DNA from: Microbacteriaceae bacterium | Lineage (GTDB): Bacteria; Actinomycetota; Actinomycetes; Actinomycetales; Microbacteriaceae | Reading direction: 5' to 3' | Length of the DNA: 5,518 bases | Assembly: GCA_030840185.1 (NCBI GenBank) | Contig: JAUZFY010000166.1 | Coordinates: forward strand, 1 to 5,518 | Part shown: in pieces, positions 1 through 5,518 of the stretch | Layout of the letters: each line of letters opens with the position of its first letter | Numbering within the stretch: the stretch's first letter is position 1 | Translations under genes and position numbers: made by a program | The notes under the pieces: model-generated | The model's input: only the letters and a program-made list of their open reading frames with translations | The model's database searches: none | Told to the model about the DNA's origin: nothing

Positions 1-942
1 AGCGATCGGGGCGTCGTACCAGCCGGTGCGGCGGGGGCGGCCGGTGGTTGTGCCGAATTCCGCTCCGGCGGCCCGCAGGAACTCTCCGGATTCGTCGTGC
101 AGTTCGGTGGGGAACGGGCCGGCGCCGACCCGGGTCGTGTACGCCTTCACCACGCCGATGACCCGCTCGAACCGGTTGGGGGCGACCCCGGATCCGGTCG
201 CGGCGCCCCCGCGCGTGGCGCTCGAGGAGGTGACGAACGGATACGTGCCGTGGTCGACATCCAGCATCGTCGCCTGCCCGCCCTCGAACAGCACGTGCTT
301 GCCGGCCTCGAGCGCCTCGTGCAGAAGCAGGCTGGTGTCGGCGACCATGGGCCGCAGTCGGTCGGCGTAGCTGAGGAGGTCGGCGACGATCTCGTCGACC
401 GTGATCGCACGGCGGTTGTAGATCTTGACGAGCAGGTGGTTCTTCTGGTCGAGCGCCGCCTCGACCTTCTGGCGCAGGATGTTCTCGTCGAACAGATCCT
501 GGATGCGGATGCCAACCCGGTTGATCTTGTCGGCGTAGGCAGGCCCGATCCCGCGCCCGGTCGTGCCGATCTGACGCTTGCCGAGGAAGCGCTCGGTGAC
601 CTTGTCGAGGGTGCGGTGATACTGCGTGATGACGTGAGCGTTCGCACTGACGAGAAGCCGCGAGACGTCGACGCCGCGCGCGCTCAGCGCCTCGAGCTCG
701 TGAAAGAGAACCTCAATGTCGACGACGACACCGTTCGCGATCACCGGGACCACACCGGGGCTGAGGATCCCGGAGGGGAGCAGGTGAAGCGCGTACTTCT
801 CGTCCCCCACGACGACGGTATGACCCGCGTTGTTGCCTCCGTTGAACTTCACAACGTAGTCGACGCGGGGGCCAAGAAGGTCGGTCGCCTTGCCCTTGCC
901 CTCGTCGCCCCATTGGGCACCGATCAGAACTATTGCGGGCAT
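1..942 (-). CDS. purA: Adenylosuccinate synthetase, N-terminal 314 residues (cut by left edge)
   Basis: This cytoplasmic enzyme joins IMP and aspartate using GTP to make adenylosuccinate, the first committed step from IMP to AMP. The reading frame opens at ATG 942 and stays open to base 1. The N-terminus has the GTP-binding loop [11 protein letters not shown] (residues 8-18) with the catalytic Asp13, and NGGNNAGHT (34-42) with the catalytic His41, the same numbering as the E. coli enzyme. Later blocks typical of the family are [35 protein letters not shown] and, near the edge, [18 protein letters not shown]. The family is usually about 430 residues, so roughly 115 C-terminal residues lie outside the window. 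The start is supported by AAGGA six bases upstream. The gene is divergent from the TetR operon. No frameshift is visible in the part present. Confidence 0.97.
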   Translation of the reverse strand, partial: MPAIVLIGAQWGDEGKGKATDLLGPRVDYVVKFNGGNNAGHTVVVGDEKYALHLLPSGILSPGVVPVIANGVVVDIEVLFHELEALSARGVDVSRLLVSANAHVITQYHRTLDKVTERFLGKRQIGTTGRGIGPAYADKINRVGIRIQDLFDENILRQKVEAALDQKNHLLVKIYNRRAITVDEIVADLLSYADRLRPMVADTSLLLHEALEAGKHVLFEGGQATMLDVDHGTYPFVTSSSATRGGAATGSGVAPNRFERVIGVVKAYTTRVGAGPFPTELHDESGEFLRAAGAEFGTTTGRPRRTGWYDAPIA

Positions 943-948
943 GGCGGA

Positions 949-953
949 TCCTT
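949..953 (-). promoter_or_regulatory. Ribosome binding site of purA
   Basis: AAGGA on the minus strand lies six bases before ATG 942. It fixes the purA start and is one of the few clear Shine-Dalgarno sequences in the window. Confidence 0.7.
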
Positions 954-976
954 ACGTCAAACCGGGATGAAACCCA

Positions 977-982
977 ATTCTA
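977..982 (-). promoter_or_regulatory. Candidate purA -10 element
   Basis: TAGAAT on the minus strand matches TATAAT at five of six positions. It would start a transcript near 970 and give a leader of roughly 27 nt before the purA ATG. No good -35 hexamer is seen 16-18 bp upstream, where the sequence is G-rich, so the call is tentative. Confidence 0.35.
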
Positions 983-1012
983 TCGAACCACTGAACGGCC
1001 CGCCCTAACCCC

Positions 1013-1038
1013 TAACTTGCACAGCGATGTGCAAGTTA
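1013..1038. promoter_or_regulatory. Perfect 11-bp inverted repeat, likely operator of the adjacent TetR regulator
   Basis: The left arm TAACTTGCACA (1013-1023) and right arm TGTGCAAGTTA (1028-1038) are exact reverse complements separated by GCGA. The size and symmetry fit a site bound by a TetR-family dimer, and the site lies between the divergent purA and tetR genes, next to the tetR start. It covers the proposed tetR -35 hexamer and nearly all of the spacer, so bound repressor would block RNA polymerase. I infer autoregulation of the three-gene operon. An effect on purA is less likely because the site is upstream of its candidate -10. The arms have no T-tract and sit before a gene, which argues against a terminator. 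Confidence 0.75.
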
Positions 1039-1045
1039 TTACGAT
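1017..1045 (+). promoter_or_regulatory. Candidate promoter of the TetR / ABC-like / YhgE operon
   Basis: TTGCAC (1017-1022) resembles a -35 element. Exactly 17 bp later comes TACGAT (1040-1045), which fits the TAnnnT -10 consensus. Transcription would start at about 1052-1053, coinciding with an in-frame GTG at 1053, which suggests a leaderless mRNA. The -35 lies within the left arm of the inverted repeat at 1013-1038. Confidence 0.5.
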
Positions 1046-1688
1046 GGATTCCGTGACCACGACACCCCCACCCCGCCGGCCGCGACGCGACGCGACGGAG
1101 AACCGCGAGGCCCTGCTCGCGGCGGCGCGCGCCGTCCTCAACCGCGACCCGGCCGCCTCTCTCGAGGCGATCGCGGCCGAGGCAGGCCTCAGCCGACGAT
1201 CGATCTACGGGCACTTCTCGAATCGCGACGACCTGCTGCTCGAGCTGGTCACCTCCGGATCGCGGCGTGTGGCATCGGCGCTCGAAACCGTTTCGCATCC
1301 CGACCCGCTCACCCGGCTGGCACTGATCGCCTCGCACCTCTGGATCGAAGTGGAGAGCGTGCGGGTGATGGCCGTCGTGGCCCTCCGTGGCCCGCTCGTC
1401 TCCCACACCGTCGGCGCCCTCGGGTCCGTTCGTCGAGAGGTCCGGGAGGCCATCCGCGCCGGGCAAGCCAACGGCACGATGCGGCCGGACATTCCGGTCG
1501 ACCGACTCGCCCGACTCGTCGAAGCCACCGCGCTTTCGGTGCTCGAGGAGTCGACCGAGCACGCGATCGACGCCGGCGAGGGACAGCGTCTGGTCATGCT
1601 GATGACCCTCGGTGCCGTGGGACTCGGATGGCGCGAGTCGCAAGAGTTCATCGCCGAGACGCCCGAACTGATCTGGAGCGGCGAGTGA
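1044..1688 (+). CDS. TetR-family transcriptional regulator
   Basis: This is probably the local repressor of its own operon. The 214-residue length is typical of the family. After a basic, proline-rich leader (residues 5-16), the N-terminal DNA-binding domain runs from about residue 17 to 68. It includes the helix-turn-helix SLEAIAAEAGLSRRSIYGHF (39-58), followed by SNRDDLLLELV, which is characteristic TetR_N sequence. The rest is a helical ligand-binding and dimerisation domain too variable to identify, so the inducer is unknown. ATG 1044 is given as the outer boundary, but it has no Shine-Dalgarno sequence and overlaps the proposed -10 hexamer. GTG 1053, three codons later, matches the predicted transcription start and may be the real, leaderless start. 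The stop codon overlaps the next gene's ATG (TGATG), so the two are co-transcribed. Confidence 0.93.
   Translation: MDSVTTTPPPRRPRRDATENREALLAAARAVLNRDPAASLEAIAAEAGLSRRSIYGHFSNRDDLLLELVTSGSRRVASALETVSHPDPLTRLALIASHLWIEVESVRVMAVVALRGPLVSHTVGALGSVRREVREAIRAGQANGTMRPDIPVDRLARLVEATALSVLEESTEHAIDAGEGQRLVMLMTLGAVGLGWRESQEFIAETPELIWSGE
1675..1678 (+). promoter_or_regulatory. Ribosome binding site of the ABC-like gene, inside the tetR 3' end
   Basis: GGAG lies nine bases before ATG 1688. It favours that start over the GTG at 1685 and over the longer upstream frame that begins at 1628 inside tetR. Confidence 0.5.
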
Positions 1689-2368
1689 TGCGGGTATCCC
1701 TCGAAGACGCCGCCGTCGGCACGGGTCTCGGCGCCGCCGTGCCCCCGATTCGGCTTGTCGTCGACGGACGGATCCCGGTCGTGATCGCAGTCGAATCGGA
1801 CGAGCGACCGCTTCTCGTTTCGATGTTGCTCGGCGGGCGGCTCCGGCCGGACTCCGGTCGCGTGCTCGTCGATGGGGCGGAGGATGAAGCCGGCCTTCGC
1901 AATCGAACGGCTGTCGTCGACGCCCCCATCGCCTCCGAACCGAGCCCCGGCATCCGGTTGAAGACCATCGTCGCCGAAGAGCTCTCGTTCGCTTCGCTTC
2001 CGACGTCGCGGCGAGCAGTGAGCGACTTTCTGGTGCGACACCGACTCGAGGACTACGCGAATCTTCCGGTGCGCGCTCTCCCGGCGACCGACCGGATCCG
2101 CCTGCTCGCCGAACTCGCGGTGCTAAGGCACGGGGTCGAGTCGCTCGTTGTGACCTCACCGGAGCGCCACGGCGGAGTTCCGGGCGAGTGGTACCGGCCG
2201 CTCGTCGCGATCGCCGAGCGAGGCGTGACAGTCGCGATCGTGACCGACCTCGCCACGGCCAACATCCTGCTCGCCCTCGGGGCTCGCGACGGAGCCGAAC
2301 CGCAGCAGCCAGAAGCAACCCCCACCGAGACCGTTGCCAGCGACATCGCCGAAAGCTCACCACCATGA
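1688..2368 (+). CDS. Degenerate ABC-ATPase-like protein (predicted pseudo-ATPase)
   Basis: This 226-residue protein follows the layout of an ABC transporter ATPase but lacks the catalytic residues. The clearest anchor is GRLRPDSGRVLVDG (50-63), the stretch that normally follows Walker A. Where GPNGAGKST is expected there is ESDERPLLV (36-44), with no P-loop glycines and no lysine. The Q-loop position reads AVVDAP (75-80). The signature LSGGQ is LPATD (131-135), followed by the usual helix RIRLLAELAVLRH. Walker B, normally hydrophobic-DEP, is SLVVTSP (152-158). The switch histidine is missing from VAIVTDLATA (182-191). The last 26 residues are a polar Pro/Glu/Thr tail. It overlaps tetR by 1 bp and the YhgE-like gene by 4 bp, so it probably acts with that membrane protein. 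The open frame and coupling argue against a decaying gene. The fold assignment rests on pattern alone; a divergent P-loop-like protein of another kind is possible. Confidence 0.8.
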   Translation: MRVSLEDAAVGTGLGAAVPPIRLVVDGRIPVVIAVESDERPLLVSMLLGGRLRPDSGRVLVDGAEDEAGLRNRTAVVDAPIASEPSPGIRLKTIVAEELSFASLPTSRRAVSDFLVRHRLEDYANLPVRALPATDRIRLLAELAVLRHGVESLVVTSPERHGGVPGEWYRPLVAIAERGVTVAIVTDLATANILLALGARDGAEPQQPEATPTETVASDIAESSPP

Positions 2369-4272
2369 AGATCTACCCGCTCGTTCGCGCCGAGGTCGCG
2401 CGCCTTACCGCGAGCCGCATCGGCATCGCGTCGCTCATCGCGCTCATGACGGTTCCGGTCGTCTACGGGGGGCTCTACCTGTGGGGCAATCAGGACCCAT
2501 ATAGCGGCCTCAATCGGGTGCCCGCGGCGCTCGTCGTTCAGGACACCGGAACGACGGTCAACGGCAAGGCTGTGGACTACGGGATGAACGCGGCCGCGAG
2601 CCTCATGAAGGGCAAGCAATTCGACTGGGTGCGGGTCTCCGCTGCAACGGCTGCCGCCGGCGTCAAGCAGGGGAAGTACGACTTCGAGCTCGACTTTCCT
2701 GCCGACTTCTCCCGCACGCTCGCCTCGGCGACCGGTAATCATCCCGTCTCTGCCGCGCTGAAGCTCACGACCGACGACACGAACAGCTACCTGAGCACGA
2801 CCATTGCCAAGCAGGCCGCCGAGGCCGTGCGAGTCGAGATCGCGAAAGAGGTCGGGGCGACCGCATCCAACACATTGCTTACCAACATCAATTCGATTCG
2901 CGGCGGCCTGGTCAGCGCCGCAACCGGGGCCGCGTCAGTCGCGTCGGGAGCAGCGAGCGCTGCGAGCGGTGCGAGCTCGCTCGCCTCGGGAAGCGCGAGC
3001 GTCGCATCCGGTGCCGCTTCTCTCTCCGCTGGGCTTGCCCAGATCGATTCGCGGACTTCCGCTCTGCCGTCGGCTACCGCGAGCCTCGCCGTCGGAGCCG
3101 GTGCCCTGTCGTCGAGCCTCGCGACCGCCGCCGGGCAAAGTTCCGCGCTTCAGGGTGCAACAGCCCAGGCCGCGGCTCTCGCCCCCAGCGCCGCCCAGCA
3201 GACGCAGATCGCGAACGCGTTTACCGCCGCCGGTGTCGATCCGACGGTCAGCGGCCCGATTCTGGCTCAACTGCGCGCCCTGTCACCGGTCACGGCGGGA
3301 ATCGCCGGGACGGTTAGTTCCACGGTTGTTCCCGGGCTATCCGCCGCGTCAGCGGGAGCGGCGAGGCTGTCCGCGGGCGCCGCGGCGCTCAACGCGCAGA
3401 CCCCCGGCCTCAAGTCGGCCGTGCACTCGGCCGCGGCCGGCGCCTCACAGCTCTCCATCGGGGCCGGACAGACCTCGAGCGGCGCATCCGACCTGTCGAA
3501 CGGCGTCGGTCAATTGGCCAGCGGGTCGAGCACCCTGAGCAGTTCGCTTTCCGACGCCGTGACGCAGATTCCGCAGACCACCGCAACACAGCGAAAGACC
3601 GCGTCGAACTTGCTCGCCAACCCGCTCCAGGTCAATCAGACCGCGATCACCGAGGCGCAGAACTACGGGGCCGGCCTCGCACCGTTCTTCCTGAGCCTCG
3701 CGTCCTGGATCGGCATCTACGCGCTATTCCTGATCGTCCGACCGCTGTCGCGGCGCGCCCTCACGGCCGTCAGGCGCCCCATCCGCACGACGCTCGCCGG
3801 TTGGCTCACCCCCGCGCTGCTCGGCGTCGTCCAGATGGTCGCGCTCTTCGCAATCGTCACTCTGGCCCTCCGCCTGAACGTGGCCAATCCGCTCGGGCTG
3901 ATCGGCTTCATGGCCTTCGTCGCGGTCACCTTCGCCGCGATAGTGCTCGCCCTCAACGTGGTGCTTGGCAGTGTCGGGCAGTTCCTCGCGCTCGTGTTCA
4001 TGGTGGTTCAGCTGGTCACGGCCGGCGGCACTTTCCCGTGGCAGACGCTTCCCGCGCCGTTGGCTGCGCTGCATTGGCTGCTGCCGATGAGCCACGCGGT
4101 CGAGGGGATCCGGCAGCTCATGTACGGGGGCCTCTCCGTCGCCGTCTGGAATGCGATCGTGCCACTGCTTCTCTGGCTCGTCGGATCGCTCCTCGTCGCG
4201 ACGCTTGGCGCGCGGAGACAGGTCAGGTTCCGGCTGTTGCGCGAGTTGCGCCCGTCCCCCATCGGGGCCTGA
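2365..4272 (+). CDS. YhgE/Pip-family membrane protein with ABC-2-like C-terminal domain
   Basis: This 635-residue protein has the YhgE/Pip architecture. One N-terminal membrane helix (about 18-40) is followed by a large extracytoplasmic region (41-437), then about five membrane helices (near 438-458, 477-502, 510-534, 537-556, 592-613) and a basic cytoplasmic tail. The block LPMSHAVEGIRQLMYGG (573-589) is typical of this family and of ABC-2 permeases. The extracytoplasmic part has two runs of seven-residue glycine repeats (181-223 and 359-393). Characterised relatives include Lactococcus Pip and Bacillus YueB, both phage receptors; YueB belongs to a type VII secretion locus. The substrate here is unknown, and export or envelope function is inference. 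The ATG overlaps the previous stop (ATGA) and has only a weak GAAAG nine bases upstream, so translation likely depends on coupling. It is the last gene of the operon. Confidence 0.9.
   Translation: MKIYPLVRAEVARLTASRIGIASLIALMTVPVVYGGLYLWGNQDPYSGLNRVPAALVVQDTGTTVNGKAVDYGMNAAASLMKGKQFDWVRVSAATAAAGVKQGKYDFELDFPADFSRTLASATGNHPVSAALKLTTDDTNSYLSTTIAKQAAEAVRVEIAKEVGATASNTLLTNINSIRGGLVSAATGAASVASGAASAASGASSLASGSASVASGAASLSAGLAQIDSRTSALPSATASLAVGAGALSSSLATAAGQSSALQGATAQAAALAPSAAQQTQIANAFTAAGVDPTVSGPILAQLRALSPVTAGIAGTVSSTVVPGLSAASAGAARLSAGAAALNAQTPGLKSAVHSAAAGASQLSIGAGQTSSGASDLSNGVGQLASGSSTLSSSLSDAVTQIPQTTATQRKTASNLLANPLQVNQTAITEAQNYGAGLAPFFLSLASWIGIYALFLIVRPLSRRALTAVRRPIRTTLAGWLTPALLGVVQMVALFAIVTLALRLNVANPLGLIGFMAFVAVTFAAIVLALNVVLGSVGQFLALVFMVVQLVTAGGTFPWQTLPAPLAALHWLLPMSHAVEGIRQLMYGGLSVAVWNAIVPLLLWLVGSLLVATLGARRQVRFRLLRELRPSPIGA
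2905..3033 (+). repeat. Glycine-heptad repeats, first block (residues 181-223 of the YhgE-like protein)
   Basis: Glycine recurs every seven residues at 181, 188, 195, 202, 209, 216 and 223, with units such as GAASVAS, GASSLAS and GAASLSA. This matches the Leu/Gly heptad repeats known in YhgE/Pip proteins. Codons differ between units, so this is a protein-level repeat and not a DNA tandem repeat. Confidence 0.85.
3439..3543 (+). repeat. Glycine-heptad repeats, second block (residues 359-393 of the YhgE-like protein)
   Basis: Glycine recurs at 359, 366, 373, 380 and 387 in the units GASQLSI, GAGQTSS, GASDLSN, GVGQLAS and GSSTLSS. Two further units, GAARLSA and GAAALNA, start at residues 331 and 338, separated from this block by 14 non-repeat residues. 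The block precedes the first C-terminal membrane helix by about 45 residues. Confidence 0.85.
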
Positions 4273-4292
4273 CCCAGCGAAACTGCCTGCGG

Positions 4293-4946
4293 TCAGCTCG
4301 GGAAGCTCGCGTGCTGCACGATCCAGGCGTGCATTGCGATTGCCGCGGCCGCGGAGGCGTTGATGCTTCTGGTGCTTCCGAACTGGCTGATCTCTACCAC
4401 CGTGTCGGCCGCGGCGAGCGCCTCTGGCGAGAGCCCGGGGCCCTCCTGCCCGAACAGGAGGACGCATGACGTGGGAAACTGGAACGTCTCAATGATCACC
4501 GAGCCCGGCACGTTGTCGATGGCGATGATCGGGATCCCGGCATCGCGCGCCCAGTCGGCGAAGCTCGAAACATCCGGATGGTATTGCACGTGCTGATACC
4601 GATCCGTGACCATCGCCCCACGCTTGTTCCAGCGCTTGCGGCCGATGATGTGGACGGTGTCAGCCGCGAAAGCATTGGCGCTGCGCACGATCGAACCGAT
4701 GTTCATGTCGTGCTGCCAGTTCTCGATCGCGACGTGAAACGGGTGCCGCGTGAGGTCGAGATCGGCCACGATCGCTTCCATCCGCCAGTAGCGGTAGCGG
4801 TCGACTACGTTGCGCGAGTCGCCCTTGGCCAACAGCTCAGGGTCGTAGAACGGCTCGGTTGGCAGCTCGCCCTTCCACGGCCCGACCCCGTAGGTGGTGA
4901 GCTCGACGCTCGGCTCTGGAGTCTCGTCGGTCGGTGTATCAGGCAC
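4293..4946 (-). CDS. TrmH/SpoU-family RNA 2'-O-methyltransferase
   Basis: A SPOUT-fold enzyme of 217 residues predicted to transfer a methyl group from S-adenosylmethionine to a ribose 2'-OH in tRNA or rRNA. The three family motifs are present: NIGSIVRSANAF (82-93) with Asn82 and Arg88, LLFGQEGPGLS (163-173) with Glu168, and STRSINASAAAAIAMHAW (191-208) with Asn197. An N-terminal region of about 65 residues, including RNVVDRYRYWR (45-55), precedes the catalytic domain and resembles an actinobacterial subgroup. The target nucleotide cannot be told from sequence. GTG 4946 is chosen because a TAGCCT -10 lies seven bases upstream; the frame stays open to an ATG at 5081, but that extension would cross the divergent promoter and the next gene. 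No Shine-Dalgarno sequence is present. Its 3' end converges on the YhgE-like gene 20 bp away. Confidence 0.92.
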   Translation of the reverse strand: MPDTPTDETPEPSVELTTYGVGPWKGELPTEPFYDPELLAKGDSRNVVDRYRYWRMEAIVADLDLTRHPFHVAIENWQHDMNIGSIVRSANAFAADTVHIIGRKRWNKRGAMVTDRYQHVQYHPDVSSFADWARDAGIPIIAIDNVPGSVIIETFQFPTSCVLLFGQEGPGLSPEALAAADTVVEISQFGSTRSINASAAAAIAMHAWIVQHASFPS

Positions 4947-4953
4947 GCAATCG

Positions 4954-4959
4954 AGGCTA
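4954..4959 (-). promoter_or_regulatory. Candidate -10 element of the methyltransferase gene, leaderless layout
   Basis: TAGCCT on the minus strand is followed by seven bases and then GTG 4946, so transcription would begin at or next to the start codon. I see no convincing -35 hexamer. Confidence 0.4.
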
Positions 4960-5000
4960 GCGGGGATCGAGATGCCGCTCGGCCTTCGCCGCAGTCTCGA

Positions 5001-5006
5001 TACTAT
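5001..5006 (+). promoter_or_regulatory. Candidate -10 element of the HAD hydrolase gene, leaderless layout
   Basis: TACTAT is followed by six bases and then ATG 5013, which is where a transcript from this hexamer would begin. The -35 region is poor. Together with the opposing TAGCCT at 4954-4959, it makes the 66-bp gap a compact divergent promoter. Confidence 0.45.
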
Positions 5007-5012
5007 GTCCCC

Positions 5013-5518
5013 ATGAGAGACCGAGGCGAAATTGAGTGCTGGCTGACCGACATGGATGGCGTGCTCGTTCACGAAAACCACCCCGTTCCCGGTGCGGCGG
5101 CTCTGCTTCAGCAGTGGCGCGACCAGGGCAAGCCGTACCTCGTACTCACCAACAACTCGATCTTCACCCCGCGCGATCTCAGCGCCCGCCTCAAGGCTTC
5201 TGGGCTCGAAGTTCCGGAGGAGGCGATCTGGACGTCAGCCCTCGCGACAGCGGATTTCCTCGCCTCGCAGGCTCCCGGGGGGTCGGCCTTCGTCATCGGC
5301 GAGGCCGGAATCACGACGGCACTGCATGAAGCCGGGTTCATCATGACCGAGACCAATCCGGACTATGTCGTGATCGGTGAGACCCGCAACTACTCGTTCG
5401 AGGCAATCACCAAGGCCATTCGACTGATCGGCGCCGGGTCGCGCTTCATCGCCACGAATCCGGATGCGACGGGTCCGAGCGCCGACGGCCCCCTTCCGGC
5501 CACCGGAGCCGTGGCCGC
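5013..5518 (+). CDS. HAD-IIA (NagD-like) hydrolase, N-terminal 168 residues (cut by right edge)
   Basis: A cytoplasmic phosphatase of the haloacid dehalogenase superfamily, subclass IIA. Motif I is WLTDMDGVL (10-18), with Asp13 as the expected nucleophile and Asp15 as general acid. Motif II is VLTNNS (44-49), with Thr46 at the expected phosphate-binding position. The cap domain follows, and the block FIATNPDATGPSADGPLPATG near the edge is diagnostic of the NagD-like group. Members are about 260-280 residues, so motif III lysine and motif IV aspartates lie beyond the window. The substrate is unknown; relatives act on small phosphates such as nucleotides, sugar phosphates or phosphoglycolate. 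ATG 5013 lacks a Shine-Dalgarno sequence and sits six bases after TACTAT, fitting leaderless expression. It is divergent from the methyltransferase gene. Confidence 0.93.
   Translation, partial: MRDRGEIECWLTDMDGVLVHENHPVPGAAALLQQWRDQGKPYLVLTNNSIFTPRDLSARLKASGLEVPEEAIWTSALATADFLASQAPGGSAFVIGEAGITTALHEAGFIMTETNPDYVVIGETRNYSFEAITKAIRLIGAGSRFIATNPDATGPSADGPLPATGAVA

Noticed and set aside
955..960. TTGACG on the minus strand, a good -35 match just upstream of purA.
   Set aside because: It sits directly before the purA ribosome binding site, so a matching -10 would fall within the coding region. Probably chance.
97..1008. A 303-codon open frame on the plus strand opposite purA.
   Set aside because: It mirrors the purA coding strand, its translation is Asp/Val/Arg-rich without a recognisable domain, and purA motifs are unmistakable on the other strand.
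1003..1016. Two tandem copies of CCCTAAC, resembling a telomere-type repeat.
   Set aside because: Only two 7-bp copies are present, and the second runs into the operator arm. Too short to support a function.
2188..2364. A 59-codon in-frame upstream extension of the YhgE-like gene.
   Set aside because: It lies inside the ABC-like gene, translates to an arginine-rich stretch, and would place unsuitable residues before the first membrane helix. ATG 2365 with the ATGA overlap is the better start.
1005..2366. A 453-codon open frame on the minus strand across tetR and the ABC-like gene.
   Set aside because: Its product is arginine-rich low-complexity sequence typical of antisense frames in GC-rich DNA, and it would begin at the operon's internal junction and run through the operator.
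3724..4467. A 247-codon minus-strand open frame opposite the membrane-helix region.
   Set aside because: Its Arg/Glu/Asp-rich product is the antisense shadow of hydrophobic codons and has no domain of its own.
4947..5081. A 45-codon N-terminal extension of the methyltransferase to ATG 5081.
   Set aside because: It would overlap the HAD gene and the divergent promoter region, and the extra residues show no domain.

Overview
The window looks like chromosomal DNA from a high-GC Gram-positive bacterium. The strong G/C bias at codon third positions, the protein families and the apparently leaderless genes fit Actinobacteria, with Microbacteriaceae as my best guess (inference from resemblance, not a search). 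It holds six protein genes, two of them cut by the window edges. I found no RNA gene, insertion sequence or CRISPR array.

Layout. The minus strand from 942 to 1 is the N-terminal part of purA (adenylosuccinate synthetase), running off the left edge. A divergent intergenic region of about 100 bp (943-1043) carries the purA ribosome binding site and a perfect 11-bp inverted repeat that fits a TetR operator. Next is a tightly packed plus-strand operon: a TetR-family repressor (1044-1688, or from GTG 1053), an ABC-ATPase-like protein with every catalytic motif degraded (1688-2368), and a large YhgE/Pip-type membrane protein (2365-4272). These genes overlap by 1 bp (TGATG) and 4 bp (ATGA), so translation is probably coupled. 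Only 20 bp separate this operon from a convergent minus-strand TrmH/SpoU-type RNA 2'-O-methyltransferase (4946-4293). A 66-bp divergent region then leads to a plus-strand HAD-IIA hydrolase (5013 onward), cut by the right edge.

How the genes work together. purA, the methyltransferase and the HAD hydrolase look like independent housekeeping genes. The middle operon is the accessory unit: a local repressor, an ABC-like protein that should not hydrolyse ATP, and a membrane protein with an ABC-2-like C-terminal half and a large extracytoplasmic domain with glycine-heptad repeats. My reading is a repressor-controlled envelope or export system in which the usual ATPase has been replaced by a non-catalytic partner. 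The pseudo-ATPase is the most interesting object here.

Three of the four promoter regions (TetR, methyltransferase, HAD) place a TAnnnT -10 hexamer 6-7 nt before a start codon that lacks a Shine-Dalgarno sequence, pointing to leaderless mRNAs.
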